This document shows positions 1 through 5,410 of a DNA stretch of 5,410 nucleotides, piece after piece. The translations under genes and the position numbers were made by a program. Source of the stretch: an uncultured Ardenticatenia bacterium (GTDB taxonomy: Bacteria; Chloroflexota; Anaerolineae; Promineifilales; Promineifilaceae); contig CALLZA010000953.1 of assembly GCA_937858165.1 (NCBI GenBank), forward strand, positions 1 to 5,410. The letters run 5' to 3'. The notes beneath the pieces are model-generated. The model was not told the DNA's origin. It ran no database searches and saw only the letters and a list, made by a program, of their open reading frames with translations. Position 1 is the stretch's first letter. Each line of letters opens with the position of its first letter.

Positions 1-44
1 GGATCAAGCCGACGGAACACGGTCAGAGGTGCTGATCAGTTGGA

Positions 45-377
45 TCACGGCCCGCCTATGACGACCGGTAGACTAAGACGGTACTGCCTGTCAGCCGGCC
101 TCCTTCCCCAGTACCCACCGCTGAGGACATAAGGCCCGCCCGTCATGGCCCCACTGTCGGCTTGCCCAATCGTGCCCCGCAACAGAAGCCCGCCCTGGCC
201 CGTTGACTCACCAACACCACTTTTCGCGCTATTAGCGGTACTGGACCCGCCGCCACCATCAACCGTCCACCAGGGCACGACCCAAGCCGCCGGGCTGGCA
301 GCGAACGCGCCAGCCATCATCACGATCAGGACGAGCGAGAATCCGATTGCCGCGACAGCCCGCAAGCGCTTGCTCAT
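45..377 (-). CDS. small exported protein with GTIGQ / LSGGYW motif
   Basis: This is a 110-residue protein of unknown function, probably exported. Residues 1-26 form a signal peptide: basic MSKRLR, a hydrophobic stretch, then AFA before a likely cleavage site. The mature part has a W-x-VDGGGG turn (residues 37-44), then LRGTIGQADSG (67-76) and GPYVLSGGYWG (81-91). I recall this motif order from many short secreted proteins of Chloroflexota and other environmental bacteria. It ends in a short hydrophobic tail, LSLPVVIGGP, like the YLPLV-type C-termini seen on Chloroflexota exported proteins; a sorting or anchoring role for it is only a guess. The ATG at 377 is preferred because GAGGAGGG lies 8 bases upstream; the upstream in-frame TTG lies inside that site. 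It lies 33 bases downstream of the larger exported-protein gene on the same strand, so the two are probably co-transcribed. No terminator is visible after the stop. Confidence 0.75.
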   Translation of the reverse strand: MSKRLRAVAAIGFSLVLIVMMAGAFAASPAAWVVPWWTVDGGGGSSTANSAKSGVGESTGQGGLLLRGTIGQADSGAMTGGPYVLSGGYWGRRPADRQYRLSLPVVIGGP

Positions 378-385
378 CACTTGGA

Positions 386-393
386 CCCTCCTC
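386..393 (-). promoter_or_regulatory. Shine-Dalgarno site of the small exported protein
   Basis: On the minus strand this reads GAGGAGGG and sits 8 bases before the ATG at 377. It decides the start: a longer frame beginning at a TTG would start within this site, which is unlikely. Confidence 0.75.
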
Positions 394-410
394 AACTTGT
401 TGGCACGGCT

Positions 411-1460
411 CTAGTAGACGACGACCATGATTTCGCCGTTTACCAGTTGCCCACTGTTGTTATAGTGCCAGCAGTTGAGCGTATCGCTTTCCCCCGAAAG
501 CCATAGAGAGCACGAAACATAGCCGCCATCCAGGGACGTTGCCACCCAGTAACGATTGTTCAGGGTGAAGTTGAAGTCGATACAGGAGTGGCCGGTCGCA
601 TATTGCGGTAAGCCGCAAGCCCAAATGGTGACTTGCTCGGTAATCGTGTTGAAGTAGCGTGGGAGTGCCGGGTTAAAGCCACCCACAGTGGCGACGGCGG
701 CAGCCTTGACCAGCCCGTCGCCGGTCGGAGATTGTTTCACGTCTCCCTCGGCATACAGAGCATAGCCCGCGGTGTAATTCTTGAAGTACCCGCCAAACCC
801 CTGGGGCGAGTTGGTCGCCCCATAGACGCCAATGCCCTGGCCTGTAGGTGATAGTGCCTCGCCCAAGACAGCATGGCCATTCGTCGAATGGACGTAGCCA
901 GACACGGCACCGACAGACCCGGTGGTGGACAGATTGTTTACGGCAATCCCGGTCACCCCTGAACCACTCCAGCCGGCTCCGAAGTGGTCGTGGTAGGGGA
1001 TATTGGCCGCAAAGAGAGCGTAGGGGGCGGGAGTCAGCTCCTGGCGGGGCGTGAGGGTGGTAAACCACTCCGTGGCCCCGGCCCGTCGAACGCCGATCTG
1101 CAACCACAGCCGCTGACCGTTGAACACGTTGTTACCGAAGTCCAGTTGGGTGCTGAACTGCCCGTCGGTGACGTTGACCGTGCGCGTGATCGAGTTCGCG
1201 CGCGCAGTGCCGGCGGACTGATGGTCAAACGGCGCGAACTGAAACTCGTACAGGCCATTAGCCGGCCCGGCCTCATCTTCCAAATAGCCCTGGTAGGTGA
1301 ACGCCGTCCCCAGGACCAGCGCCTCAGCAGGCGCGGCGGGCTGGGGGGCGTCCTGGGCCTGAATTCCCGCCTGCGGCTCCGCCCACGCCGCGAAGGCCAT
1401 GAGCAAGGCTAGCGTCGCTAGCAGCAGTGTCACGCCGTTCAATGTCCATTGGGTTTTCAT
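411..1460 (-). CDS. exported protein with FTYQGYL N-domain and glycine-rich head-like repeats
   Basis: This is a 349-residue secreted protein of unknown function. Residues 1-27 are a signal peptide (hydrophobic 8-25, cleavage probably at AWA|EPQ), followed by an Ala/Pro/Gln-rich linker to about 47. The first domain (about 50-152) opens with FTYQGYL and closes with LTPRQELTPAPYALFAA, a pairing I recognise from large families of uncharacterised secreted proteins in Chloroflexota and Planctomycetota. Residues 165-244 are Gly/Ser/Asn-rich with short repeats (VLGEALSPTGQGIGVYG, GFGGYF, GYALYAEGDVK) resembling beta-helical or trimeric head segments of adhesins and tail fibres. The C-terminal part (about 261-349) has four cysteines (C282, C293, C317, C330) that could form disulfides outside the cell. 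The ATG at 1460 is chosen because GGAGGGAG precedes it by 6 bases. It is the first gene of a two-gene minus-strand unit. An adhesive or envelope role is inferred, not shown. Confidence 0.8.
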   Translation of the reverse strand: MKTQWTLNGVTLLLATLALLMAFAAWAEPQAGIQAQDAPQPAAPAEALVLGTAFTYQGYLEDEAGPANGLYEFQFAPFDHQSAGTARANSITRTVNVTDGQFSTQLDFGNNVFNGQRLWLQIGVRRAGATEWFTTLTPRQELTPAPYALFAANIPYHDHFGAGWSGSGVTGIAVNNLSTTGSVGAVSGYVHSTNGHAVLGEALSPTGQGIGVYGATNSPQGFGGYFKNYTAGYALYAEGDVKQSPTGDGLVKAAAVATVGGFNPALPRYFNTITEQVTIWACGLPQYATGHSCIDFNFTLNNRYWVATSLDGGYVSCSLWLSGESDTLNCWHYNNSGQLVNGEIMVVVY

Positions 1461-1466
1461 GATCAA

Positions 1467-1474
1467 CTCCCTCC
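1467..1474 (-). promoter_or_regulatory. Shine-Dalgarno site of the larger exported protein
   Basis: On the minus strand this reads GGAGGGAG and is spaced 6 bases from the ATG at 1460. It supports that ATG over the TTG two codons upstream. Confidence 0.75.
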
Positions 1475-1578
1475 ACTAGAGACGCGGTGAAGGCAGAGAC
1501 ACTCATGCGGCTGGAAGCGCCTTTGCCGGCATGGGCTGGGAGCGAGGAGCGGGCATAGAAATACCCATGTGATGATAA

Positions 1579-1644
1579 TATGACCAAGTATATTTTACTA
1601 CTGACCGGCCCGAAAGTCAAGCGTTAGGGGTCATAATGCATGAC
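1579..1644. repeat. GGTCATA half-sites flanking the minus-strand promoter
   Basis: TATGACC (1579-1585) and its exact reverse complement GGTCATA (1629-1635) bracket the promoter core. The right copy is also the left arm of GTCAT-AATGC-ATGAC (1630-1644), a perfect 5-base inverted repeat with a 5-base spacer lying just upstream of the -35 box. This could be an operator arrangement with one site at the start point and one upstream. Short matches like these also arise by chance, so this is a weak call. Confidence 0.3.
1592..1620 (-). promoter_or_regulatory. sigma70-type promoter for the two exported-protein genes
   Basis: Read on the minus strand, TTGACT (1620-1615) is followed after 17 bases by TAAAAT (1597-1592). 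Each hexamer matches the TTGACA/TATAAT consensus at five of six positions, and the spacing is optimal. Transcription should start near 1585, leaving a leader of about 125 nt before the ATG at 1460. The same two hexamers occur in front of the repeat protein at 4155. Confidence 0.7.
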
Positions 1645-1703
1645 AACCGCATACAGAAAATGGCACACCGATGACGCTGATGAACGCTGCAAGATACGTT
1701 CTG

Positions 1704-1749
1704 TCAGTGTCAATCGGCGTGGAACAGCGTCGTCAGCGTACAATCAGCG
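1704..1749. repeat. imperfect direct repeat upstream of the methyltransferase
   Basis: TCAGTGTCAATCGGCG (1704-1719) recurs as TCAGCGTACAATCAGCG (1733-1749), with two substitutions and one inserted base. The copies start 29 bases apart, close to three helical turns. An extra CAGCGT lies at 1725-1730. It could be a protein-binding array or chance similarity; no known regulator site is recognised. Confidence 0.3.
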
Positions 1750-1814
1750 CCATCCGCGTGCCGTTCGTGTGTGATAAATCTATAGGGGGTTGCCCTGGGA
1801 GAATCGCTCTACGA

Positions 1815-1844
1815 TTGGCGGCGCGCTGGTTGGGCCGCTACAAT
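1815..1844 (+). promoter_or_regulatory. candidate promoter for the methyltransferase/flippase genes
   Basis: TTGGCG (1815-1820) and TACAAT (1839-1844) are separated by 18 bases. The -10 matches consensus at five of six positions and the -35 at four. The predicted start near 1851 would leave a very short leader of about 15 nt, just containing the GGGAG at 1853-1857 before the ATG at 1866. A start further upstream is possible. Confidence 0.4.
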
Positions 1845-1865
1845 GGCGGTTTGGGAGTGTGATCA

Positions 1866-2627
1866 ATGCGACTAGGACGAGAGGGGCAACTGGCCCTGTT
1901 ACCGAAGTGGGTCAGCGAGAAGCTGGACGTTCACCTGTGGGAGACCAACCGCCTGCTGGCGCAGGCGCAGCGGGAGCTGCCGCCTGGGGCGCGCCTGCTG
2001 GACGCGGGCAGCGGCGAGGGGCAGTATCGCCACACCTTCGAGCACACGCGCTACACCGGCGTCGATCTGGCTGTGGGCGACCGGACGTGGGACTACAGCG
2101 GGCTGGACACCCAGGCTGACCTGTCGCGCCTGCCCTTCGCCGACGACAGCTTCGACGCCGCGGTCTGCTTCCAGGTGTTGGAGCACGTCAACGAACCGGC
2201 GCAGGTCATCGCCGAGATCGGCCGCACGCTGCGCCCCGGCGGACGCTTCTACCTGTCCGCGCCCATGGCCTGGCACCAGCACCAGAAGCCCCACGACTTC
2301 TTCCGCTACACCTCCTACGGCTTCACCCATCTGATCGAGAAGGCGGGCATGCGTGTCGTCGAGATGCGGCCGTGGGGGGGCTACTTCTGGTTCCTGTCGT
2401 TCAACTTCCAGATGATGCACGACCGCCTCTTTCCGCGCGGCGACGATGACCTGGCCTACCTGCTGAAACTGCCGCTCATCCTGCCCGTCTACCTCGTCTT
2501 CTTCCTGCTGTTGCCGCTGCTCCTGTTCTACCTCGACCGGCTGGACCGGGTGAAAGACCACACGCTGGGCTGGGCGTGTATCGCCGAGAAGCTCTCCCCC
2601 GATGAACACCATCCAACGCCTGCTTAG
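1866..2627 (+). CDS. class I SAM-dependent methyltransferase with C-terminal membrane segment
   Basis: This is a 253-residue Methyltransf_11-type enzyme expected to transfer a methyl group from S-adenosylmethionine to an unidentified acceptor. Visible motifs are motif I LLDAGSGEG (44-52), the acidic residue ending strand 2 in YTGVDLA (D67), LPFADDSFDAAVCFQVLEHV (89-108, acidic loop then motif IV), and LRPGGRFYLSAP (122-133). HDFFRYT (143-149) is typical of this subgroup. Residues 203-222 are strongly hydrophobic, suggesting one membrane segment or hairpin that tethers the enzyme; basic and acidic residues follow. The ATG at 1866 has GGGAG 8 bases upstream. The gene overlaps the flippase by 26 bases, so the two are probably translated together, and the acceptor may be a lipid-linked sugar or other envelope precursor. 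That substrate is inferred from context alone; another small-molecule or quinone-like acceptor cannot be excluded. Confidence 0.85.
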   Translation: MRLGREGQLALLPKWVSEKLDVHLWETNRLLAQAQRELPPGARLLDAGSGEGQYRHTFEHTRYTGVDLAVGDRTWDYSGLDTQADLSRLPFADDSFDAAVCFQVLEHVNEPAQVIAEIGRTLRPGGRFYLSAPMAWHQHQKPHDFFRYTSYGFTHLIEKAGMRVVEMRPWGGYFWFLSFNFQMMHDRLFPRGDDDLAYLLKLPLILPVYLVFFLLLPLLLFYLDRLDRVKDHTLGWACIAEKLSPDEHHPTPA

Positions 2628-4044
2628 CAACACGCTTCTGGCGTTTCTGAGCAGCGTCATCGTCAAGGCGGGCAACGCCCTGTTGTTCATTCTCATCGGC
2701 CGCCAGCTTGGCCCGGCGGCTTCAGGCAGCTTCAGCCTGGCGACGACCTACTTCACCTTCGTCTTCGGCCTGTCGGCGCTGGGGCTGCACGAGATCATGG
2801 TGCGCGAGGTGCCGGCACGGCGCGACGAGAGCGGGCGCTACCTGGTCAACTACCTGGCGCTACGGCTGCTGCTGTCGGCGGCCGTCTATGGCCTGTTGCT
2901 GCTCGGCCTGCGCCTCTTCGCCCCTTACTCCGACACGACGACGACGGTCATCGTCATCCTGTCGCTGGCGGCCATCCCCGAAGCGGCATTCAGCATGTGC
3001 CAGTCACTGTTCGAGGCCCACGAACGGCTGCTGACGCCGCTGCTGGCCTCGGCCGCCAGCACGGCGCTGAAGCTCATCGCCGGCTTCTGGCTGCTGGCCC
3101 GCGGTGCCGACGTAGCGACCATCGCCTGGGTCGTGCCGCTGGCATCGCTGCTGAGCCTGCTGGTGTTCGCGCCGGGACTGGCGCGTCTCTTCCGCCGCAC
3201 GCCACAACGCCTGCCGTCGCGGCTCGACCTGGGCTTCCTGCGCCACCACCTGTCCACCATGCCCAGCTTCTTCGTCATCCAGCTCTTTTCGCTGCTCGAC
3301 TATCAGGCCGACATCCTGCTCATCTCCCTGATGCTGAGCGAGGATGATGTCGGCCTCTATGCCGCCGCGCAAACCATCCTGCTGGGTTTCAACCTGATGC
3401 CTGTGGCCGTGCGCACGGCGCTCTACCCGGTGATGAGCCGCTACTACGTCCAGGCTCCGGACAAGCTGGCGGTGCTCAACGACAAGATCAGCCGCTATCT
3501 GCTGGCGGCCATCCTGCCGGTGGCGACGGGCGTGACGCTGCTGGCCGGGCCGATCATCGGGTTAGTCTATGGCCCGGCGTTCGGCCCGGCCGTGCCGGTG
3601 CTCCAGGTATCGATCTGGGCCGTGGTCTTTCTGTTCCTCAACGTGCCCCACTCGCGGCTGGCGCTTATCTACAATCGGCAGCGCGACGCGGCCCTGATGT
3701 TGGGCGTGACGACCGGGCTGAACGTGGCGTTGAACCTGCTGCTCATCCCGCGCGCGGGCATCGTCGGCGCGGCCGTGGCCCGGCTGCTGGCCAGTCTGGC
3801 CCTGTTTCTGATCTTCTACGCCTACACCCAGACGCGCATCACGCGGGTCAGCCTGTTGCCGTCGCCCAGCCGGCCGCTGCTGGCCACAGCGCTGATGGGG
3901 CTGGCGGTGTGGCCACTGCGGGACTGGCCGCTGCTGGTACCCGTGGCCGCCGGCGTGGTTGTCTATGCCGCCGCCGTCCTGCTGCTCGATATTGTGCCCC
4001 AACAGGACCGCGTCTACTGGCGCGAACTCATTCGCCGCCCCTAA
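2602..4044 (+). CDS. polysaccharide/oligosaccharide flippase (Wzx-like, MOP superfamily)
   Basis: This is a 480-residue polytopic inner-membrane protein expected to move lipid-linked oligosaccharide units across the cytoplasmic membrane for surface glycan assembly. The length is normal for the family. The N-terminus has the usual pattern: a first hydrophobic helix (about 11-32), then LIGRQLGPAASGSFSLA (31-47) and GLHEIMVREV (61-70). The C-terminal half carries LVYGPAFGPAVPVL (321-334) and the signature NVALNLLLIPRAGIVGAAVA (374-393), typical of Polysacc_synt_C-type transporters. About 12-14 hydrophobic segments are visible, ending near residue 465 with a short charged tail. The ATG lies inside the end of the methyltransferase gene and has no clear Shine-Dalgarno sequence, which suggests translational coupling. 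The specific glycan is unknown: no glycosyltransferase or polymerase gene lies in the window. A teichoic-acid- or peptidoglycan-type MOP exporter is less likely but related. Confidence 0.88.
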   Translation: MNTIQRLLSNTLLAFLSSVIVKAGNALLFILIGRQLGPAASGSFSLATTYFTFVFGLSALGLHEIMVREVPARRDESGRYLVNYLALRLLLSAAVYGLLLLGLRLFAPYSDTTTTVIVILSLAAIPEAAFSMCQSLFEAHERLLTPLLASAASTALKLIAGFWLLARGADVATIAWVVPLASLLSLLVFAPGLARLFRRTPQRLPSRLDLGFLRHHLSTMPSFFVIQLFSLLDYQADILLISLMLSEDDVGLYAAAQTILLGFNLMPVAVRTALYPVMSRYYVQAPDKLAVLNDKISRYLLAAILPVATGVTLLAGPIIGLVYGPAFGPAVPVLQVSIWAVVFLFLNVPHSRLALIYNRQRDAALMLGVTTGLNVALNLLLIPRAGIVGAAVARLLASLALFLIFYAYTQTRITRVSLLPSPSRPLLATALMGLAVWPLRDWPLLVPVAAGVVVYAAAVLLLDIVPQQDRVYWRELIRRP

Positions 4045-4082
4045 TCGGGCGGATTACTCCCTCAAATACTCCAAACGGATGA

Positions 4083-4110
4083 TTGACTGGGCCGTTCTAT
4101 GCCCTAAAAT
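4083..4110 (+). promoter_or_regulatory. sigma70-type promoter for the repeat protein
   Basis: TTGACT (4083-4088) and TAAAAT (4105-4110) are separated by 16 bases, giving a start near 4117 and a leader of about 38 nt. The hexamers are identical to those of the minus-strand promoter at 1592-1620. The promoter lies in the 110-base gap after the flippase, so the repeat protein is probably transcribed independently. It also argues against the in-frame TTG at 4083 as a start codon, since that TTG is part of the -35 box. Confidence 0.6.
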
Positions 4111-4142
4111 GCTATCGTAACCTAGATTGTCTATACATGTTT

Positions 4143-4148
4143 AAGGAG
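4143..4148 (+). promoter_or_regulatory. Shine-Dalgarno site of the repeat protein
   Basis: AAGGAG lies 6 bases before the ATG at 4155. It selects that start, which also begins a textbook signal peptide, over the longer frame starting at 4083. Confidence 0.8.
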
Positions 4149-4154
4149 ACAGCT

Positions 4155-5217
4155 ATGCACAAGAAGATCCTAGTACTCGTTCTGGCCCTGCTGCTGGTCA
4201 GTGTTGGCGCCGTGTCGGCGCAATCGGGCAACCTGCCGGGTTCCGGCTGGTGGTCCGGGCAGCAGATTCAGAACGTCGGCTCGGCCTCGACCTCGGTTCT
4301 GTTCACTGCCTACGATGGTGACGGCAACGACTTCCCCTGCGGCCCGGCCAAGAGCGCCGGTGTGGGTCAGTCGGTCAACTTCCTGACCAACACGGAATGC
4401 ACCGTGCCGGCTGGCTTCGTCGGCTCGGCTGTTGTCAGCGCCGACCAGCCCATCGCCGCCATCGTCAACGTCGTCAACATGCCCAGCGGCCGCGCCGCCG
4501 GCATGTACCGCGGCACCGACGGGGCCGACGTGGCCAACACCATCGCCTTCCCGTTGATGAAGAACAACTACTTCGGCCGCTCGACCACGCTCTACATCCA
4601 GAACGCGAGCAGCAGCGCCAACGACATTACGGTCACGATCAGAGTCGGCGCGTCGACGCACACCAAGTCGTTCAATGACGTTCCGGCCAGCGCCATGGTC
4701 CTCGTCGGCCCGGCCGACACCAACCCGGCCATGGCCAACAACTCGGTCGGCAGCGCCACCGTTACCGGCTCCGGCGCGCTGGCCGGCGCGGCGCTGGAGT
4801 ACCAGAACGCCGTCGCTCTGGGCAGCAACCTCCATGCCTACACCGCCTTCGGGCCGCAAGACTATGCGCAGAAGGCCTACTGCCCGCTTATCCGCAATAA
4901 CTACGTCCGTCTGAACACGGGCATCCAGGCCCAGAACGTCTCCGGCGCGGCCCAGAATATCACGGTCACCTACTCCTATCGCGTCAACAATGCGGGCGCG
5001 GTCCAGACCAAGACCGTCACCAAAGGCCCCGTGGCCGCCGGCGCGGCGGTGACCTTCTTCACCCCGGCCGATGGCCTGCCGGCCGGTGCTGTCGGTTCGG
5101 CCAGCGTTCAGGGCGCTAGCGGCAATATCGCCGTCATCGTCAACGACGAAACGTTCGTCCTGAACCCGACTCGCGTCGCCGCCTACACCTGCTTCCCGCG
5201 CACGGCCGCCACGAACG
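4155..5217 (+). CDS. exported tandem-repeat beta-rich protein, 3' end missing
   Basis: Partial gene of unknown function; 354 complete codons are genomic and the rest is replaced by adapter sequence from 5218. Residues 1-22 are a signal peptide (MHKK, hydrophobic 5-19, cleavage probably VSA|QSG). The mature part has at least three related units: about 30-108, 132-217 and 243-332. Each begins with a strand-rich block containing QN (QQIQNVGSASTSVLFTAYD; FPLMKNNY...LYIQNASSSANDITVT; CPLIRNNY...IQAQNVSGAAQNITVT) and ends with a VGSA-x-V block (VGSAVVSADQPIAAIVN; VGSATVTGSGALAGAALEY; VGSASVQGASGNIAVIVN). The pattern suggests Ig-like beta-sandwich repeats. TCFPRTAATN at 345-354 may open a fourth unit. 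Cysteines are at 62, 82, 243 and 346. An extracellular structural, sheath, S-layer or adhesin role is plausible but not shown. The apparent downstream stop at 5310-5312 is artificial. Confidence 0.8.
4242..5150 (+). repeat. three tandem protein repeats of about 80-90 residues
   Basis: Units lie at about 4242-4478, 4548-4805 and 4881-5150. Units 2 and 3 share PL-(M/I)-(K/R)-NNY at their start, then QN and ITVT; all three end with a VGSA-x-V block, and units 1 and 3 also share I-A-(A/V)-IVN. The repeats are diverged at protein level and not recognisable as near-identical DNA, so they are old duplications rather than recent expansion. Unit limits are approximate and were drawn by eye. Confidence 0.65.
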
Positions 5218-5283
5218 CTGTCTCTTATACACATCTCCGAGCCCACCAGACCGCACCAGATCTCGTATGCCGTCTTCTGCTTG
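5218..5283 (+). other. Illumina Nextera adapter read-through (not genomic)
   Basis: CTGTCTCTTATACACATCT (5218-5236) is the Tn5/Nextera mosaic end. CCGAGCCCACCAGAC (5237-5251) matches the Nextera read-2 adapter remainder except for C instead of G at 5247. The eight bases CGCACCAG (5252-5259) are in the index position, and 5260-5283 match the P7 sequence (ATCTCGTATGCC...TGCTTG). Order, spacing and direction are those of a short library insert read through into its adapter. Any translation across it, including the SYTHLRAH string, is artefact. Confidence 0.98.
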
Positions 5284-5410
5284 AAAAAAAAACAAACTTA
5301 ACGAGACCGTGACTCATATCGCACTAAAAGATATGCTCAAGACATACGACACACAGCATACAAGATCCAAGATAACAGTCTATCCCGCACTCACAACAGG
5401 CAACAACATG
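5284..5410 (+). other. post-adapter A-run and spurious base calls (not genomic)
   Basis: Nine A residues (5284-5292) directly follow the P7 sequence, as happens when sequencing runs past the end of the library molecule. The remaining 118 bases are rich in A and C and poor in G, unlike the GC-rich genome before 5218. They contain no recognisable gene and are best read as meaningless base calls. Confidence 0.9.

Larger units (their letters stand above)
1461..1865. other. divergent intergenic region
   Basis: These 405 bases separate the leftward exported-protein unit from the rightward methyltransferase/flippase pair. The left part (1461-1590) would be a 5' leader of about 125 nt for the minus-strand genes; I see no riboswitch-like structure in it. 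A strong minus-strand promoter lies at 1592-1620 and GTCAT-type inverted repeats at 1579-1644. An imperfect direct repeat is at 1704-1749, and a weaker plus-strand promoter candidate is at 1815-1844. The centre (about 1561-1640) is clearly more AT-rich than the flanking genes. Short open frames cross the region but lack ribosome binding sites and recognisable content. Confidence 0.7.

Noticed and set aside
1461..1620. Upstream frames in the minus-strand leader, including a 9-codon MPAKALPAA and a longer frame from MSVSAFTASL
   Set aside because: No Shine-Dalgarno sequence precedes either. The longer one runs into the exported-protein gene in another frame and looks like a shadow.
1460..1865. 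TGATCA palindromes next to both divergent start codons (1460-1465 and 1860-1865)
   Set aside because: Six-base palindromes occur often by chance; another TGATCA is at 33-38, and no wider symmetry is present.
1899..2696. Minus-strand frame of 265 codons opposite the methyltransferase
   Set aside because: Antisense shadow in GC-rich coding DNA; Gln/Val/Arg-rich with no motif, while the plus strand has clear methyltransferase motifs.
4042..4056. TAATC-GGGCG-GATTA stem-loop at the flippase stop codon
   Set aside because: The stem is only five base pairs and no T-run follows, so it does not support an intrinsic terminator.
4083..4154. N-terminal extension of the repeat protein from a TTG at 4083
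   Set aside because: It would place the -35 box inside the gene, lacks a ribosome site, and would put 24 residues ahead of a classic signal peptide; the ATG at 4155 has AAGGAG 6 bases upstream.
5218..5236. Mosaic end as evidence of a natural Tn5/IS50-type transposon insertion
   Set aside because: It is followed at once by the Nextera read-2 remainder, index and P7 sequences and not by transposon sequence, so it is library adapter.
4170..5246. Long minus-strand frame of 358 codons opposite the repeat protein
   Set aside because: It starts inside the adapter (MGSEMCIRDS is the adapter's reverse translation), is rich in Arg/Gly/Asp as expected of a GC-rich antisense shadow, and has no recognisable domain.

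Overview
The window looks like the end of an assembled contig from a GC-rich environmental bacterium, most likely a Chloroflexota (Anaerolineae-like) lineage. This assignment is an inference. It rests on the style of the secreted proteins: an FTYQGYL/LTPAPYALFA protein, a small GGGG...GTIGQ...LSGGYW protein with a short hydrophobic SLPVV tail, and a tandem-repeat secreted protein. No rRNA or marker gene is present to confirm it.

Layout. Positions 1-44 hold nothing recognisable. On the minus strand, a two-gene unit reads leftward from a strong sigma70-type promoter (1592-1620): a 349-residue exported protein (1460 to 411), then a 110-residue exported protein (377 to 45), each with its own Shine-Dalgarno sequence. 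A divergent intergenic region of about 400 bases (1461-1865) carries this promoter, some inverted and direct repeats, and a weaker candidate promoter for the plus strand. On the plus strand, a SAM-dependent methyltransferase with a C-terminal membrane segment (1866-2627) overlaps by 26 bases a 480-residue polysaccharide flippase of the Wzx/MOP type (2602-4044). This pair fits a surface glycan or lipid-linked oligosaccharide locus. A separate promoter (4083-4110) and a good ribosome binding site lead into an exported protein built of about 100-residue beta-rich repeats (from 4155), which is cut off by the contig end.

The last 193 bases are not genomic. Position 5218 begins the Illumina Nextera mosaic end, followed by the read-2 adapter remainder, an 8-base index, the P7 sequence, nine A residues and low-complexity read-through bases. 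The reading frame that appears to stop at 5312 therefore has an artificial C-terminus. The true gene is partial, with 354 complete codons visible.

All complete genes appear devoted to the cell surface: exported structural or adhesive-type proteins and glycan handling. I found no convincing new defence, mobile or RNA system. The most decisive observation is the adapter chimera. The biologically most interesting items are the repeat architecture of the truncated secreted protein and the shared promoter hexamers in front of the secreted-protein genes.
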